This document shows, in pieces, positions 20,861 through 31,921 of a DNA stretch of 64,000 nucleotides. The stretch's first letter is position 1, and every line of letters begins with the position of its first letter. Source of the stretch: Chlamydoabsidia padenii (lineage: Eukaryota > Mucoromycota > Mucoromycetes > Mucorales > Cunninghamellaceae); the NCBI GenBank assembly GCA_025330725.1, contig JAIWND010000008.1, positions 1 through 64,000 of the forward strand, written 5' to 3'. Under the pieces are notes generated by a model that was not told the origin of the DNA, did not search any database, and saw only the letters and a list, made by a program, of their open reading frames with translations. Position numbers and translations under genes: made by a program.

Positions 20861-22179
20861 CTATAGTTTGGATCCACCAGCAGCTTCTTGATTTGATTTG
20901 ACCCGAAGTTTTTCTTGTTGTACCTTTGTCAATCGAATCAGACCTTCCTGAGATGTTGTCACCGCCAACACACCATCCTTGGTATAGATTCTACCAAAAG
21001 TAACCCCACGTCCATCACCCGAACGAGGACTATGCATATCATATAAAAACCTACCAATAAAAAAAAAAAAAAAAGTTGAAAAAAAAAATCCATCACCCTC
21101 CCTCCATTTATACTTACCATTCATCCGCACGCATATGTTTATGGAAGAAGATGGAGTGATCCAAAGAAGCCATCATACCAAATCCTCTTTTAGGAATACC
21201 CGTGGCACGTGCAGCTGTTGCAAGGAAGGCACTGTCACTGATATAAGCAATCACACAAGCATGAATTTGAGGATCATCACCTAGTCTGCCACGAGTCATA
21301 CACCATCGAGCGTATCGATTGGGTTGTTGTTGAGAATCATTAAACCACCCATCATTACCAACAATGTCTTCGGGATTGATATCACGATAATCCACAGGTC
21401 GATCTTCATCTAGACGTTTTTGAAGGTAGTCGCGGTATTTTGCTGATAGCGTATTGTTCGCCAATGCTTCTTCCAATAGTTCTTCGGCACTAGAAAAAAA
21501 AAAAAAAAAAAGGGGGGGGGAAGGGAGTTAAAGCCCAGTAGTAGTAAAAAGAGTTGGATTGTACTTACGATTTCAATTTGTCAGGCAAGGGCACAATAGG
21601 CATGGTTGATTGGTGTTCAACAGATGGTATATCAGAGTCCTTGGTAAAACTGCAGGTACAAACAAAGATAGCCTTGCCTCGTTGCTTGGCACGGACAAAA
21701 CGAGTAGCAAAGGATCGTCCATCACGTAAAGGACTGACTTCATAAATCACAGGCATGGAGACATCACCAGGAAGAATAAAGTAACTATGTAGTGACTAAT
21801 AATAAATAAACCATATTAGTAAATGATTTTCCCTTCCCTTATCTTTCTTTATGTATATACTTACGTGGACGTTAAACGTTTTGCCAACCGTGTGAAAGGC
21901 AGCCCGCAGAGCTTGAGCTACAATCTATGTTTATAACGAATAATTAGTCATAGGTTCTTGTGAGAGTGTTGCCCTCATGTTTTATACCTGACCACCAAAA
22001 GCACCACGAGCACCAATGGGGAGCCATAGTTCCCGAGACATGTACAAGTTGGTATCAATTTCTTGGACGTCGACGGCATTGGCTAATTGTTGTCCAAAGT
22101 CACCCAAATCACCTGGTGGTTTTTGAATCGAGTCTTTATGGTTGGCGAAGGAAACTACAGATGGAAAATAAGAGCGCAT
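20861..22179 (-). CDS. Peroxisomal acyl-CoA thioesterase (TesB/ACOT8-like)
   Basis: Hydrolyses acyl-CoA to fatty acid and CoA in peroxisomes. Five exons (21988-22179, 21865-21924, 21569-21795, 21118-21489, 20861-21050) give 346 aa. Two hot-dog halves are visible: the first with RGAFGGQIVAQAL and LHSYFILPGDVSMPVIYEV then RDGRSFATRFVRAKQRGKAI; the second with ACVIAYISDSAFLATAA, MASLDHSIFFHKHMRADEW and FLYDMHSPRSGDGRG. The protein ends in SKL, a canonical peroxisomal targeting signal type 1, so the location is well supported. It ends 177 bp from the start of DLD1 and is divergent from the holo-ACP synthase gene. Confidence 0.93.
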
Positions 22180-22191
22180 AATGGTGTGGAG

Positions 22192-22223
<32 letters not shown>

Positions 22224-22272
22224 GAAGGAAATGAAATTCCCCCTCTTAAATTAGCTTGCAAATCAAATCAAC

Positions 22273-22286
22273 ATTCAAATTCCGCC
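22273..22286 (+). promoter_or_regulatory. AAATTCCGC-type element upstream of the thioesterase
   Basis: Plus strand ATTCAAATTCCGCC, 94 bp upstream of the thioesterase start codon (gene on the minus strand). Confidence 0.45.
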
Positions 22287-22978
22287 CTTTCCCATGTGGC
22301 CCTAATTATGCCTTGGACAAGACGATAATGGGATACTACTTTTTATAAATTCAACTAATCAATATGGACTATTGAACTAAAAGATGCAAATCTACGATTG
22401 CTAAAAAGGACTGTGGTTCAAAAAAGAAAAACGGTACATCCGCCCATGGCATTGGTTCGCACCATACTTGAACTTTTAAAGTAGTACAGGGCAAAAAATG
22501 ATAGATGCATTACTAATGAGTTTTTATTTATTTATAAAAAAGATGGATATAATATAATTAGGAGAGGGGGACGATGTTACAGTAAGAATAGGTTTATCTA
22601 ATTTATGGTAGGTCGATTGGATTTGTGAGGGTCATAGTCTTGGTGAGAATGTGCTACAGGCCATCGTAGAGTGACGTAAAAGGTGATAGGTGGTTTTAGT
22701 GTTGTTTGTCCAAAAGAGCTTTTCTACTACAGATGAATTTCATAACTGTATCCACATTATGTTCCTTGAGTGTTTATTGACTGTTTGTGAAGGGATCAGG
22801 CAAGTGTAAATGGTCGTCTATAACTGTGTGGGAATTAATGTTACTTGGCCATCTTTGTTGGAAAAAGTGTTTACTCCTCATATCGCATCAAGCACATTCC
22901 ATTGTAAAATATGTAAAGTCGGGCTGCTTGTTGAAACAAGAGAGAGAGAATAGGGCAGTTCCCTCACTTTTTATAAAT

Positions 22979-22992
22979 ATTTCAAATCCCGC
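22979..22992 (+). promoter_or_regulatory. AAATCCCGC element upstream of holo-ACP synthase
   Basis: ATTTCAAATCCCGC, a best-match copy of the recurrent element, 101 bp before the start codon at 23093 and followed directly by a T tract. Confidence 0.5.
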
Positions 22993-23024
<32 letters not shown>

Positions 23025-23092
23025 TGGAGGAAGGGTCTGTTTGTTGTCGTCGCTCTCTTTCTTTCCCTTCTTACTTTGCCCATCTTTTTTGA

Positions 23093-23654
23093 ATGATCTT
23101 GGGTGTGGGTGTTGACATTGTACATCTGCCTAGAATCATCAAACTCACTTCAAGATCGGGACTGTTACCTTTTGCTAGGAGGATCCTTAGTCCAAAAGAA
23201 CACGAAGAATTCTTCCGACTTTTCCCCAACCGAACTGATTCAGACACTGGAATTTTACACGATCGCCAACTGCAATATCTTGGATCAAGGCAAGATGCTA
23301 TTGACCAGAACAAAAACCTAATGACTTTACTCACTCAAGATGGGGTTTACTTTATTATAGGTGGTGTATAAAAGAAGCAGTCTATAAAGCCCTCTATCCT
23401 ATTGGCAAACTACAATGGAAACAAGTAACTGTTGAAAAAGACAAAGGTAATAATCATACTATGGGGAAGAGTGGCAATAGTGGCAATAAGAGAGGGGCTC
23501 TTGATACTAAATATATATATATATATCGATTCATGTAGGGAAACCAACCTTGTCGATTGATAATGCATCGATGTATGGTATTAGTCGCTCTCATGTCAGT
23601 TTATCGCATGATGGAGAATATGCTATTGCCATGGTTGTCCTGGAAAAAATATAA
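23093..23654 (+). CDS. PPT2: Holo-[acyl-carrier-protein] synthase (AcpS/PPT2-type)
   Basis: Phosphopantetheinyl transferase that moves the CoA arm onto a serine of acyl carrier protein; in fungi this small AcpS type serves mitochondrial ACP. Exons 23093-23289, 23361-23446 and 23539-23654 give 132 aa, the usual AcpS size. Marks are MILGVGVDIVHLPRI (metal-binding Asp), FARRILSPKEHEEF, and SRWCIKEAVYKAL (conserved W-x-x-KEA) which is recovered only if intron 1 (23290-23360) uses a GC donor. SRSHVSLSHDGEYAIAMVVL closes the fold. Cysteine replaces the usual alanine in RWxxKEA. The GC-AG intron starts GCAAGA, the typical context for that class. Confidence 0.92.
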
Positions 23655-24025
23655 TTGAAACACCGACCCACCTGTCGTCCGTCCAAAATGGTTATTTTAT
23701 TTATTGGATTTTTAATTTTTTATTTGTCTTCTTCTTCCCTCTCCTTCTACCACTTTATACTTGATCTTACTTTACTCAATTGATTTGTAGTTGTAGTTAA
23801 TATTATTCAACATAAAAAAGTCTAGTGTTTGATCAATTCACTATCTCTTCGTCTATATTACTCCATTCTACATTCCCTTTTTTATTACTTTTGGGGTCAT
23901 CTGTCCTTCGTATCCCCCCCCCTTCCCCTCTCAACTCTTTTACCAGTAACTGGCATACCACCATCCTATTCCCCTACCTTTTTTTTTTTTTTTTTTAATT
24001 ACCTTTACCAAACAACCAAGCAATA

Positions 24026-27000
24026 ATGGCAACACAAATTCCTGCCTGCTCACGCTGTAATCTACAACTAGGAGACCAACTTGTCAGGGCCTTAGATGGT
24101 ACCTTCCATCCCGAATGCTTTACGTGCCTGGTAAGTAAATACTTGAACGTCATCTCACTTGACAACTAATCATTCAAACTGACTTTATTTTTATATTTAA
24201 TAACAATAGGATTGTCATGTACCGGTGGCAGCCATGTTTTTCCCCTTCGAAACACCTGAAGGACAAACGCTACCACTCTGTGAACGAGATTACTTTCGCC
24301 GGTTAGAACTTGTATGTGGAACTTGTCAAGAACCTTTAAAAGGTGCCTATATTATAGCCTTGGATCAAAAGTATCATACTGATCACTTTATGTGTTGTGC
24401 TTGCTCTACTACCTTTGGCCCGAACGACTCTTATTATGAACATGATGGTCAAGTGTATTGTCATTATCATTATTCTACCCAATTTGCTGTAATGTGTGCT
24501 GGATGTGAAATGGCTATCCTTAAACAATATGTAGAAATCGATCGTAATGAATCGGTGGAACACTGGCACCCGGAATGTTATATGATTTACAAGGTAAAGC
24601 TATCCGTTCTTATTAACTTCCAAAATATTAATCATTGTGTTTGTTTGCCATTTATAGTTTTGGAGTGTCAAGGTACGATCCACTAATGCAGTCTCTCATC
24701 AAGGTAATATATATATAGATATATCCAAAATACATATCATTTTAACATCATTTTTTGAATCATACATAGGTACAGGTGCTACTCATGATGCTATGCAATT
24801 ACTTGATCAACAACATGATATGGAAAACAAAATCTTTCGTATTTGGCAAGTTCTGTCTGCTTTTGAAGGTATATTACCTAACCTCCCTAATATAAACTTG
24901 ATCTGTTACTTACTCATTTTAAATCTATTGTAGAATCATCTGCCATGTGTATCTCTGAAATGTTGCTAAATGTATCCAATGGGGCCTTTCTTGAAGGTAT
25001 TTGCCTTTCTGAACGTTTCTTGGTCCATGTGGAAGCCTTATTCGCAGGTGTGGACGAACTCTGCAGAATCCAATCTGAACACAAACTACCAGGTAATCCC
25101 ACTAACACTGCTATTATTAAATCGGCGACTGAAATTACTCACCCTCTTTTTTATATTTTATTCCTAGACTTCAAGTATACCCGAGAAGCCAAAATGTTAT
25201 GCAAAAAGATCATCAACTTTTTCTCTTTACTATCAAAAGTACAAGATATGGAATCTAAAAAGTTGGGAATGACTCAAGAACTGTTATCTTTGGTGACTGG
25301 GTTGGCTCATTATTTGAAAATCTTGATCCGTGTCGCATTGACAGCTGCGTTGGAACTGGTAAGAGAGAGAGAAAGAAAAGAGGATATTTAGTGGGGTTTT
25401 GTACTAATGTTTTTCTTTTTTCTTAATCTTATATAGGAACAAGTATCTCATGCCTCTATTGCTGTATCTCGGCTACTTGCTAAACTTATGGAAGTAGCTG
25501 GAAAGGAACGACATAGTCGGGACAGTCAACAATTTTTTAAAGCTAACAATACATCGGATATTTGTCACTATTGTCGCACAACCATCGAAGACGAATGCAT
25601 CAAATACAATGATTACCGATGGCACGTGTCTTGCTTCCATTGCCGCCAATGCAAACGTGCTCTCAACACCGACTTGAATGCCGCCGTCTTGAGCCATGCT
25701 TCTCAATCGATCGTCTGCATGTCATGTGCCAACATCAATTACAACAACAATGACTATCAATCCTTTCAATACGTCACTCGGTTATCACAATATGCTTACT
25801 TACTCCGGGTAGCCCTCAGCAGACTTTGTAGTCTTCTTCAAATTACAGGTAAAGTATATTGAATCATTCTTTGTAAAATTAAACAAAACTAACTGTTTAT
25901 GTATTTTTTTTAGATCAGCAATTATCTTTGGTGGAATTCTCAAGCAAGACCCGACCTTATCTCAAGGACTCAATGAAGGACGGTGGTGCGATGATCTCTG
26001 AAAAACAACATCAAGTGCCTTGCTCAACCATCGAAGAAAAAACCAATTATTACCCAACTCATATTACTGATGTCAAGAATGCTGTCTCTCTGGATCGAAA
26101 AATGTCAAGATCATTCAAGTCTGCCAAAAGGTCTACCATTCTTGGAAACACCAACACCAAACCTCCGCCAATTGATGAAGTGGATTACCCGACTGAAGAG
26201 GAAGAGGAAGATACACAACAACAGCAGCAACATTCCTTATTAAACAATCGACAAGCTCCAGCTCGACTTGATAGTCTTATTCGGCGTATGGATCAGCATA
26301 AGGATTTACCACCATTACCAGCTTCTCGACAGCGTCAACAGCAACAAGACGAAGAATCAAGGCATCAAAAGCGGATTAGTGTTGGACTTGATGATATACC
26401 CCTGGTTGGCAAACAAGTCATGCAAGAACATAAAAAGCAACAACAACAACAACAACAACAGTCCATCAAAACACCACCAACACAACCAAATTCACCATTT
26501 GTACCAGGAACAGGACTTGTGGCAAAATGCGTGATAAGCTCAACTACTGGCAAACCTCGTGTGTATCTTTCTGAACTATCGGCATTACAATATATGATTA
26601 TGCGACATGTGGCTGTTGTCCATATCGAACCTTATGTATCTGACTTTTTCACTCACGACGAACTATTGCAACTGATCCAACTCAAAAAGGCGTCCATCTG
26701 GGGTAAATTCTTCACCTCCTTCAAGAAACCAAGTGGTGTGGCCAAGAAACAATACAGGTCCAAGGAAGAAGGAACTTTTGGTGTGCCTTTGGAAATATTG
26801 ACCGAGAAAACAGGTGTGGAATCCAATCTGGGGGCTGGAGCATCGCCGATTCGTATTGCCGCCTTTATAGATGATGCGATCACTGCTTTACGACAAATGG
26901 GTAAATATATACAGAAAGAGATGTATGTTGATCTAACAACTTGGTATTTATATAGACATGTCTGTGGAAGGTATATTCCGAAAAAATGGTAACATCCGAC

Positions 27001-28137
27001 GATTAAAGCAAGTCAGCGAACAACTCGACAAGAATCCAAATGACGTCGACTTTTCTTCTGATAATGCTGTCCAAATCGCTGCTCTACTCAAGAAATGGTT
27101 ACGTGAACTTCCTGATCCACTTTTGACTTATCGACTTCATAAATTGTTTATCTGTGCACAACGTAAGTAAGAAAAAAAAAAAACAGGGTGGGTTGATAGG
27201 GTGCTTGACGATATTTGTCACCTTCTTTTTTTAGGCATTGATAATCCTGCGATTAGGAAACGTATCCTTCATCTTGCTTGTTGTATGCTACCAAGATGCA
27301 ATCGTGATACCATGGAGGTGCTCTTTTTGTTTTTACGGTGGGTGGCGCTCTTCTCTCATGTGACAACAGACACGGGCAGTCGAATGGATATTCCAAACTT
27401 GGCACGGGTGATTGCTCCTAATATCCTACTCAGCACCTCCAAGGATCCACTCAAAGATGAATCCTTTTTGGCAATCAATTCGGTGGAAATGCTTCTCGAA
27501 TGCTATGAAGAATTCTGCATGGTAAGTTGTATATAGCAAGAAGGATCAACTAGAACTAATCCTTTTCTTCTTCTTCGTACAGGTACCAGAAGATCTGGAA
27601 CCTTTCCTTCAAGATAGTCAATTCCAGGATGGAAGAGGTGACATGTCATCCAAAGACTTTTTGAAAAGAGTGGAGGTCCTGATGCGGAAGAAAAGCACTC
27701 ATTCCTCCAACCGTCCATCGACCACTGATTTACGGATTGCCACCAATGAACTATCTATCACAACCGACGACTATCAACAACAACCACAGCAGCATTATTA
27801 CCATCATCAGCAACAACATTATGAAGAACCCTATTCCAATCATCATTATCAACCACATGATGCTTCTTCAACATCCATTTATGGCAAAGAACAATATCTG
27901 CCATATGCAAATCGACATCCATTATCCGATTTTGTCCCAAGTCCTATTGCAACCACGCGTCATTCAAGTTTACATAATCATCCATCCAATATAGGTGTCA
28001 CAAGTAACTCACCCACTTCTCCAAATACAGTCGATTATTCACTTTATCAACAACGGCATTCTTTAAATGATCCATCCTCACCATCCGAATACTCACCATC
28101 ACCTTTACGACCTGTCCAACAAGAATTACAATCCTAG
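24026..28137 (+). CDS. LRG1: LIM-domain Rho GTPase-activating protein (Lrg1-like)
   Basis: GAP for Rho1-type GTPases that limits cell-wall glucan synthesis and tip growth. Eleven exons (24026-24130, 24210-24593, 24658-24703, 24770-24868, 24934-25092, 25168-25358, 25437-25848, 25914-26900, 26956-27162, 27235-27521, 27583-28137) give exactly 1143 aa. There are two adjacent N-terminal LIM domains (CSRCNLQLGDQLVRALDG; CGTCQEPLKGAYIIALDQ) and a third after a helical region (CHYCRTTIEDECIKYND). A Gln-rich linker follows, then the RhoGAP domain with FGVPLEIL, the arginine finger in VEGIFRKNGNIRRLK, AALLKKWLRELPDPL and NLARVIAPNIL. The His/Gln/Tyr-rich tail is probably disordered. The layout matches yeast Lrg1 (three LIM plus RhoGAP). 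Confidence 0.93.
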
Positions 28138-28379
28138 ATTATTTATTTACCCTCCTTCCCCTATTATTCGTATTTTTTTTTTTTACATGTTACCATACTT
28201 ATTTACCACCATTACCCTTTATTACATGTTATCATCCCCCTTCATTCCTCCCTCCTCTTCTTCACATAGTATCAAATGTACTTAATTATAATTTGAATCT
28301 GCTTCTTTAGCTCAATAAACTTGATATTTTTAAAAAAATGAATCTGTATTGGGATAGTGTTTTATGCAATCATGTAATA
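28138..28379. other. Short intergenic region
   Basis: 3' flank of the LRG1-like gene with AATAAA-like sequences; no gene. An AAATCCCG copy lies at 28378-28390, just at the end of the recombinase remnant. Confidence 0.5.
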
Positions 28380-29520
28380 TTTAAATCCCGATAAGCACTG
28401 GAGATATCACTTTGGGCGATCATATTCAGGGCGTTCTTTCGGTTGGCATGGGTCACCTCACTTGTCTTGATGCCGATCTTGTTAAGGCTTTCACATAAAC
28501 CTTGTGTTGAGTCTGATAGCGGATTGGGGCAAAAGGATTATCGCCCTTGATCACATAATCCTTGCGGCTTTTAAAATTAGGAAGATTCGCCTTCGAAAAG
28601 ATTTAATGCAAGAGCATTAACAGAGGAACCATACTCGATTTTCCCATGTTAGTTGGTCTTGCCAAATGTCATGGTGGCTACGAGGGAATCAGTGACCCCT
28701 TGATTGTCGATCTTGATCGAAAACAAATCTGATAGTTGCATCTTGAGTGTATTGTCACTTTGGCAAAGCATCACATGGGAAAGAAGAAAACAAAGCCTGT
28801 CCCGAGACCCAGTAAGAGTATTCTTTTCACTAAAAAAGTAGCGGCCAACTTTTTCAAGTTCCTCCTTTGTATAGCCATCATTCAATGTGTTCTTCCCGCG
28901 ATCTTCGTAATTACTTTTTCTGGCTTGACCCCCCCCCCTTTTTTTTTTCAAGGTGTCCAGAAAAACTTTTACAAGATCACCACGAGCCACACCATTTGAG
29001 TTTAAACCCATGTCAAGTAGTAAAGTCGCATAAGAAAATAAACTTCCTTTTCATACCAATATATATACCTAACGCCTTTTGAACACCAAATAATTCACCC
29101 ACGGCTTTTACATATGCCAAAATAGACTCCCGTGCCAAAGGAATCGGGGTGCCGTCGAGATTCCTCTTATGCTTGCGGCCACGTTTCATTACATGATCTT
29201 CTAGAAAGAAACTGAGTTTTGGTTACTGACCAATACACCATCTTGGAACCTTTTTTCCTCGCACCATTTCTAAAAAAAAAGGGGGGGGGTGTTATGGGTG
29301 TGTAACCTCGCCTTTTTTTTTTTTGTACTTTTGCACCTACCTGCCTTTCTAGTTGCTTAGAAATATAGACCTTTGTGGTGTTTTCAGGCCGGCGGATCAT
29401 GTTTTGAGTCAGGATCATCTGGCTACTTTAATGCATTGCAACACTGTTGTCAAGCATACGCTGAATCCCACTATTGGCAATTTGAACTGCAGTATTATTG
29501 CTGTCGTTGTTGTTCATGAT
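28380..29520 (-). pseudogene. Broken Crypton/Ndc10-like tyrosine recombinase gene
   Basis: Read from 29520 downwards, a start ATG leads to an in-frame stop near 29428. Then QLERQ joins KWCEEKRFQDGVLVSNQ across a GT-AG intron, a one-base frameshift follows, then FLEDHVMKRGRKHKRNLDGT, ILAYVKAVGELFGVQKALG, another intron, and INSNG/GVARGDLVKVFLD. Next comes NYEDRGKNTLNDGYTKEELE, SRDRLCFLLSHVMLCQSDNT and ATMTFGKTN, then a stop. Further remnants lie down to 28390, including KIGIKTSEVTHANRKN, the H-x-x-R region of tyrosine recombinases. This order is that of the fungal Ndc10/GCR1_C-type recombinases that drive Cryptons. Stops and frameshifts make it non-functional. Confidence 0.75.
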
Positions 29521-29891
29521 GCTTATTATGTACTGTAAATAGATATTCTGGAGGTAGTAAAAATAATACAGTACGTTTCATTATGCAAAATGTGGTTTAT
29601 ATAGCTAAATCTGTGACAGCGGGATTTCAATACGTCGATTCTCGGTGCATATTTTTAATTCCCGGCGGAAAATACTGTATCCCCTACCCACTAAATGTTC
29701 AACATACATCCACAATTGAAGAATGCTTTAAAAAGGTATGATTTATTAAATTGGTAATGAAAATGTGTTATGTTAATTAGTAGTCTATGCAAATATGAAT
29801 GGAAGTAAAACAAAGATAGAGACCAGAGTAAAGACGGGGCTAATAAACTGGATGATATAAAGGGCCAAGATACACACCAAAAGGGTCACTA
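29521..29891. other. Intergenic
   Basis: No gene. GCGGGATTTCAA at 29619-29630 and AATTCCCGGCGG near 29658 lie about 100-140 bp upstream of the recombinase remnant's start, in the same position as the element has at active genes. Confidence 0.5.
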
Positions 29892-31309
29892 TCAATCAAT
29901 CGATAAAAAGGATTTTAGTTGGTCTTTTTTTTTTATGACATCTCCCAACTTACTAGAGATAGGGAATGTCCAATGAGTGATAGCATCCCATTCTCGAATA
30001 TGTTGTTTTGCCGATTTGATTTCTGACCGTAGCTTGATAAATGAATGTTTGGCCTTGTTCCGAAGCACGTTCTGGGTGAATCCATTAACGATTTGGTGAT
30101 GTTTGTGTAAGACAAGAGCCAGTAATGGAAGAGTGTGTTGTATTTCTTCTTGAAGTGGATCCAAATTGGTTTCGACATTAGTTGATACACCTGCCACCTT
30201 TTTATTCATGTACTAAAAACAAAAGTGAGAGAGAGAGAGAGAGAAATTGTTAGTATAATCACCCATGTCTCCTTTCGTCAAGTTTTACCTGCACATCATG
30301 GTTCAATTGATCCAACCGAGTCGTAAAAAAGCCAATGTCTCGTTGACGATCTTCCATTGATTGTATTTCAATATCGATTAAGCATTGTAATTGTTGAATG
30401 TTGACTGATAGGTGAGTGAATAAGCTTGATGCCGGTCTGTTTCTATCCACCCCGTTCATCAGAAAAAAGAAAAAAGTTAGCAAAGCCCCCTTTTTCTTTT
30501 TGTATGCTTGTTTACCTGAGACTGATTGATTGGTGTTTGACTAGTGATGTATTATACCCGGAGCGCGCCAAGTTGTTTTGAGAGAGGATGGGTGTGTTGG
30601 GTGACATGACCATCAATTTTCTCGTAGGACGTGGTGTCGATCTAAACAGCCGCCGTTTCCAAATCGAATCCAGCCGTTTTCTGACTCGTTTATTCGCCAA
30701 GCGAGTATTGGAGAAGAAGCCATAGATGGCGGCCGAGGTGGATCGACTACGAGTCATCAAAGTACGTGAATACGGTTGATAGGATTTCCAACGTGGTGAC
30801 GATCGACGACTTGGTTTCTTGGTCGACTTGGGGATAGGTGATGATTGAGGGGGTGCCAATTGGTGTACGATAGGGATGTGTTCCTGGTGGTGGTATATCT
30901 CCGATATGTGTTGTTGATCAGACGCATCGTCAGAGTATATTGAATCGTTGCTTATACCAGAAGAAGAGAGCGAGGCCACCTTGTGTTTCAGCAAATGCAC
31001 ACCTTGGACAAACTTTTTTGAGAGCGACGTGCTGGATCCCCGTTTTGACATTGATGGTTTGCTAATGATCTGCCAAGATGGTTTTTTCTGTGGTAAAGGT
31101 GAGGCTGTTGGTAAGGGATAATATCGTCGTGGTATCATGTGCTGTAACAAGGAGCTGGTGTGGCTATCCAAGGACGATGACTCATCGCTAGAGTAATCTA
31201 GACTTGATTGATCACCTGCATTAGTGAGATGTGTTGTTGACCTAGGGGTAGTAAGCTTTTTACTTGAATCGTCTGGATGAATCAGCCTTTGGACTTCATT
31301 ATATTCCAT
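29892..31309 (-). CDS. Unrecognised basic, coiled-coil-like protein
   Basis: Three exons (30516-31309, 30289-30442, 29892-30212) join in frame to 422 aa. The N-terminal 265 residues are Ser/Pro-rich and basic, with clusters such as RRSSPRWKSYQPYSRTLMTR and KRVRKRLDSIWKRRLFRS, probably disordered and perhaps nuclear or membrane-binding. The C-terminal 155 residues are helical and hydrophilic (HLSVNIQQLQCLIDIEIQSM, KSAKQHIREWDAITHW), consistent with coiled coil. I recognise no domain and offer no function. The start ATG at 31309 follows an AAATCCCG element by about 130 bp, like other genes here. Confidence 0.75.
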
Positions 31310-31921
31310 GTCAACAGTAGTAATTATAAGGAAGTAAAAAAAAAGTGAGGGAAAGAAGAAAGAAAAACAGGGGAAAAGGAAATCGTTCCATTTTTATTCC
31401 GCCCAACCGGCATGCACCACTGGCAGTCAGACCCACTTTCAAATCCCGATCGCATAACTTAAAAAAATCCCATCAAGGTGTTCGCATGCATACATTTATG
31501 CCCTATTCATCTGATTACTTTTTTTGAATCAGACGCAATTCACCAATGATTACACAGTAAACAAATAAACAAGTTTTATCTATCCTGTAAATCAACTTTT
31601 TTCCCTACTTTCAAAGAATCCATACCAAATGCAATGATTTCAAAAAACCCTATTACTTGATGATTGAGTATAACATAACTCATTTCAATAGTACACATGA
31701 AAAAAACTGAGGGGAGATCGATTTGGACCCTGTGTTACAAAAATAGATTCAGGGGTAAGGTTCCACTCTTTCGGAAATTTCAAATCCCGCCACAATGCAT
31801 TCAAAAAAAAAAAAGAGTAACAAAGAGTATATTGTTTATTACAAAAAGTAGTTTTTGATAGTACAACTCAATTAAGAGATTAGTCAAGTGATTGGAAGGA
31901 TTACAACCAGGTACATCCTTT
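31310..31921. other. Intergenic; left edge of the protease duplication
   Basis: Bases from about 31735 (ATTCAGGGGTA, then CAAAGAGTATAT and a TAGTCAAGTGAT block) recur at about 36350-36490 downstream of the second protease gene, so the duplicated segment extends past the stop codon. It carries AAATCCCG copies at 31437-31450 and 31777-31790. No gene is seen. Confidence 0.6.
31437..31450 (+). promoter_or_regulatory. AAATCCCG element upstream of the 422-aa protein
   Basis: Plus strand TTTCAAATCCCGAT, about 130 bp upstream of the start at 31309 (gene on the minus strand). Confidence 0.45.

Larger units (their letters stand above)
22180..23092. other. Divergent intergenic region, thioesterase/holo-ACP synthase
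   Basis: Contains an A tract of about 28 right after the thioesterase start, a T tract of about 27 just before the holo-ACP synthase start, and one AAATCCCGC-type element near each start codon. I see no gene here; a short open frame from 22787 lacks coding character. Confidence 0.6.

Noticed and set aside
22787..23092. 101-codon plus-strand frame before the holo-ACP synthase gene
   Set aside because: Low-complexity with a phenylalanine run from the T tract; overlaps the promoter region and has no homology I recognise.
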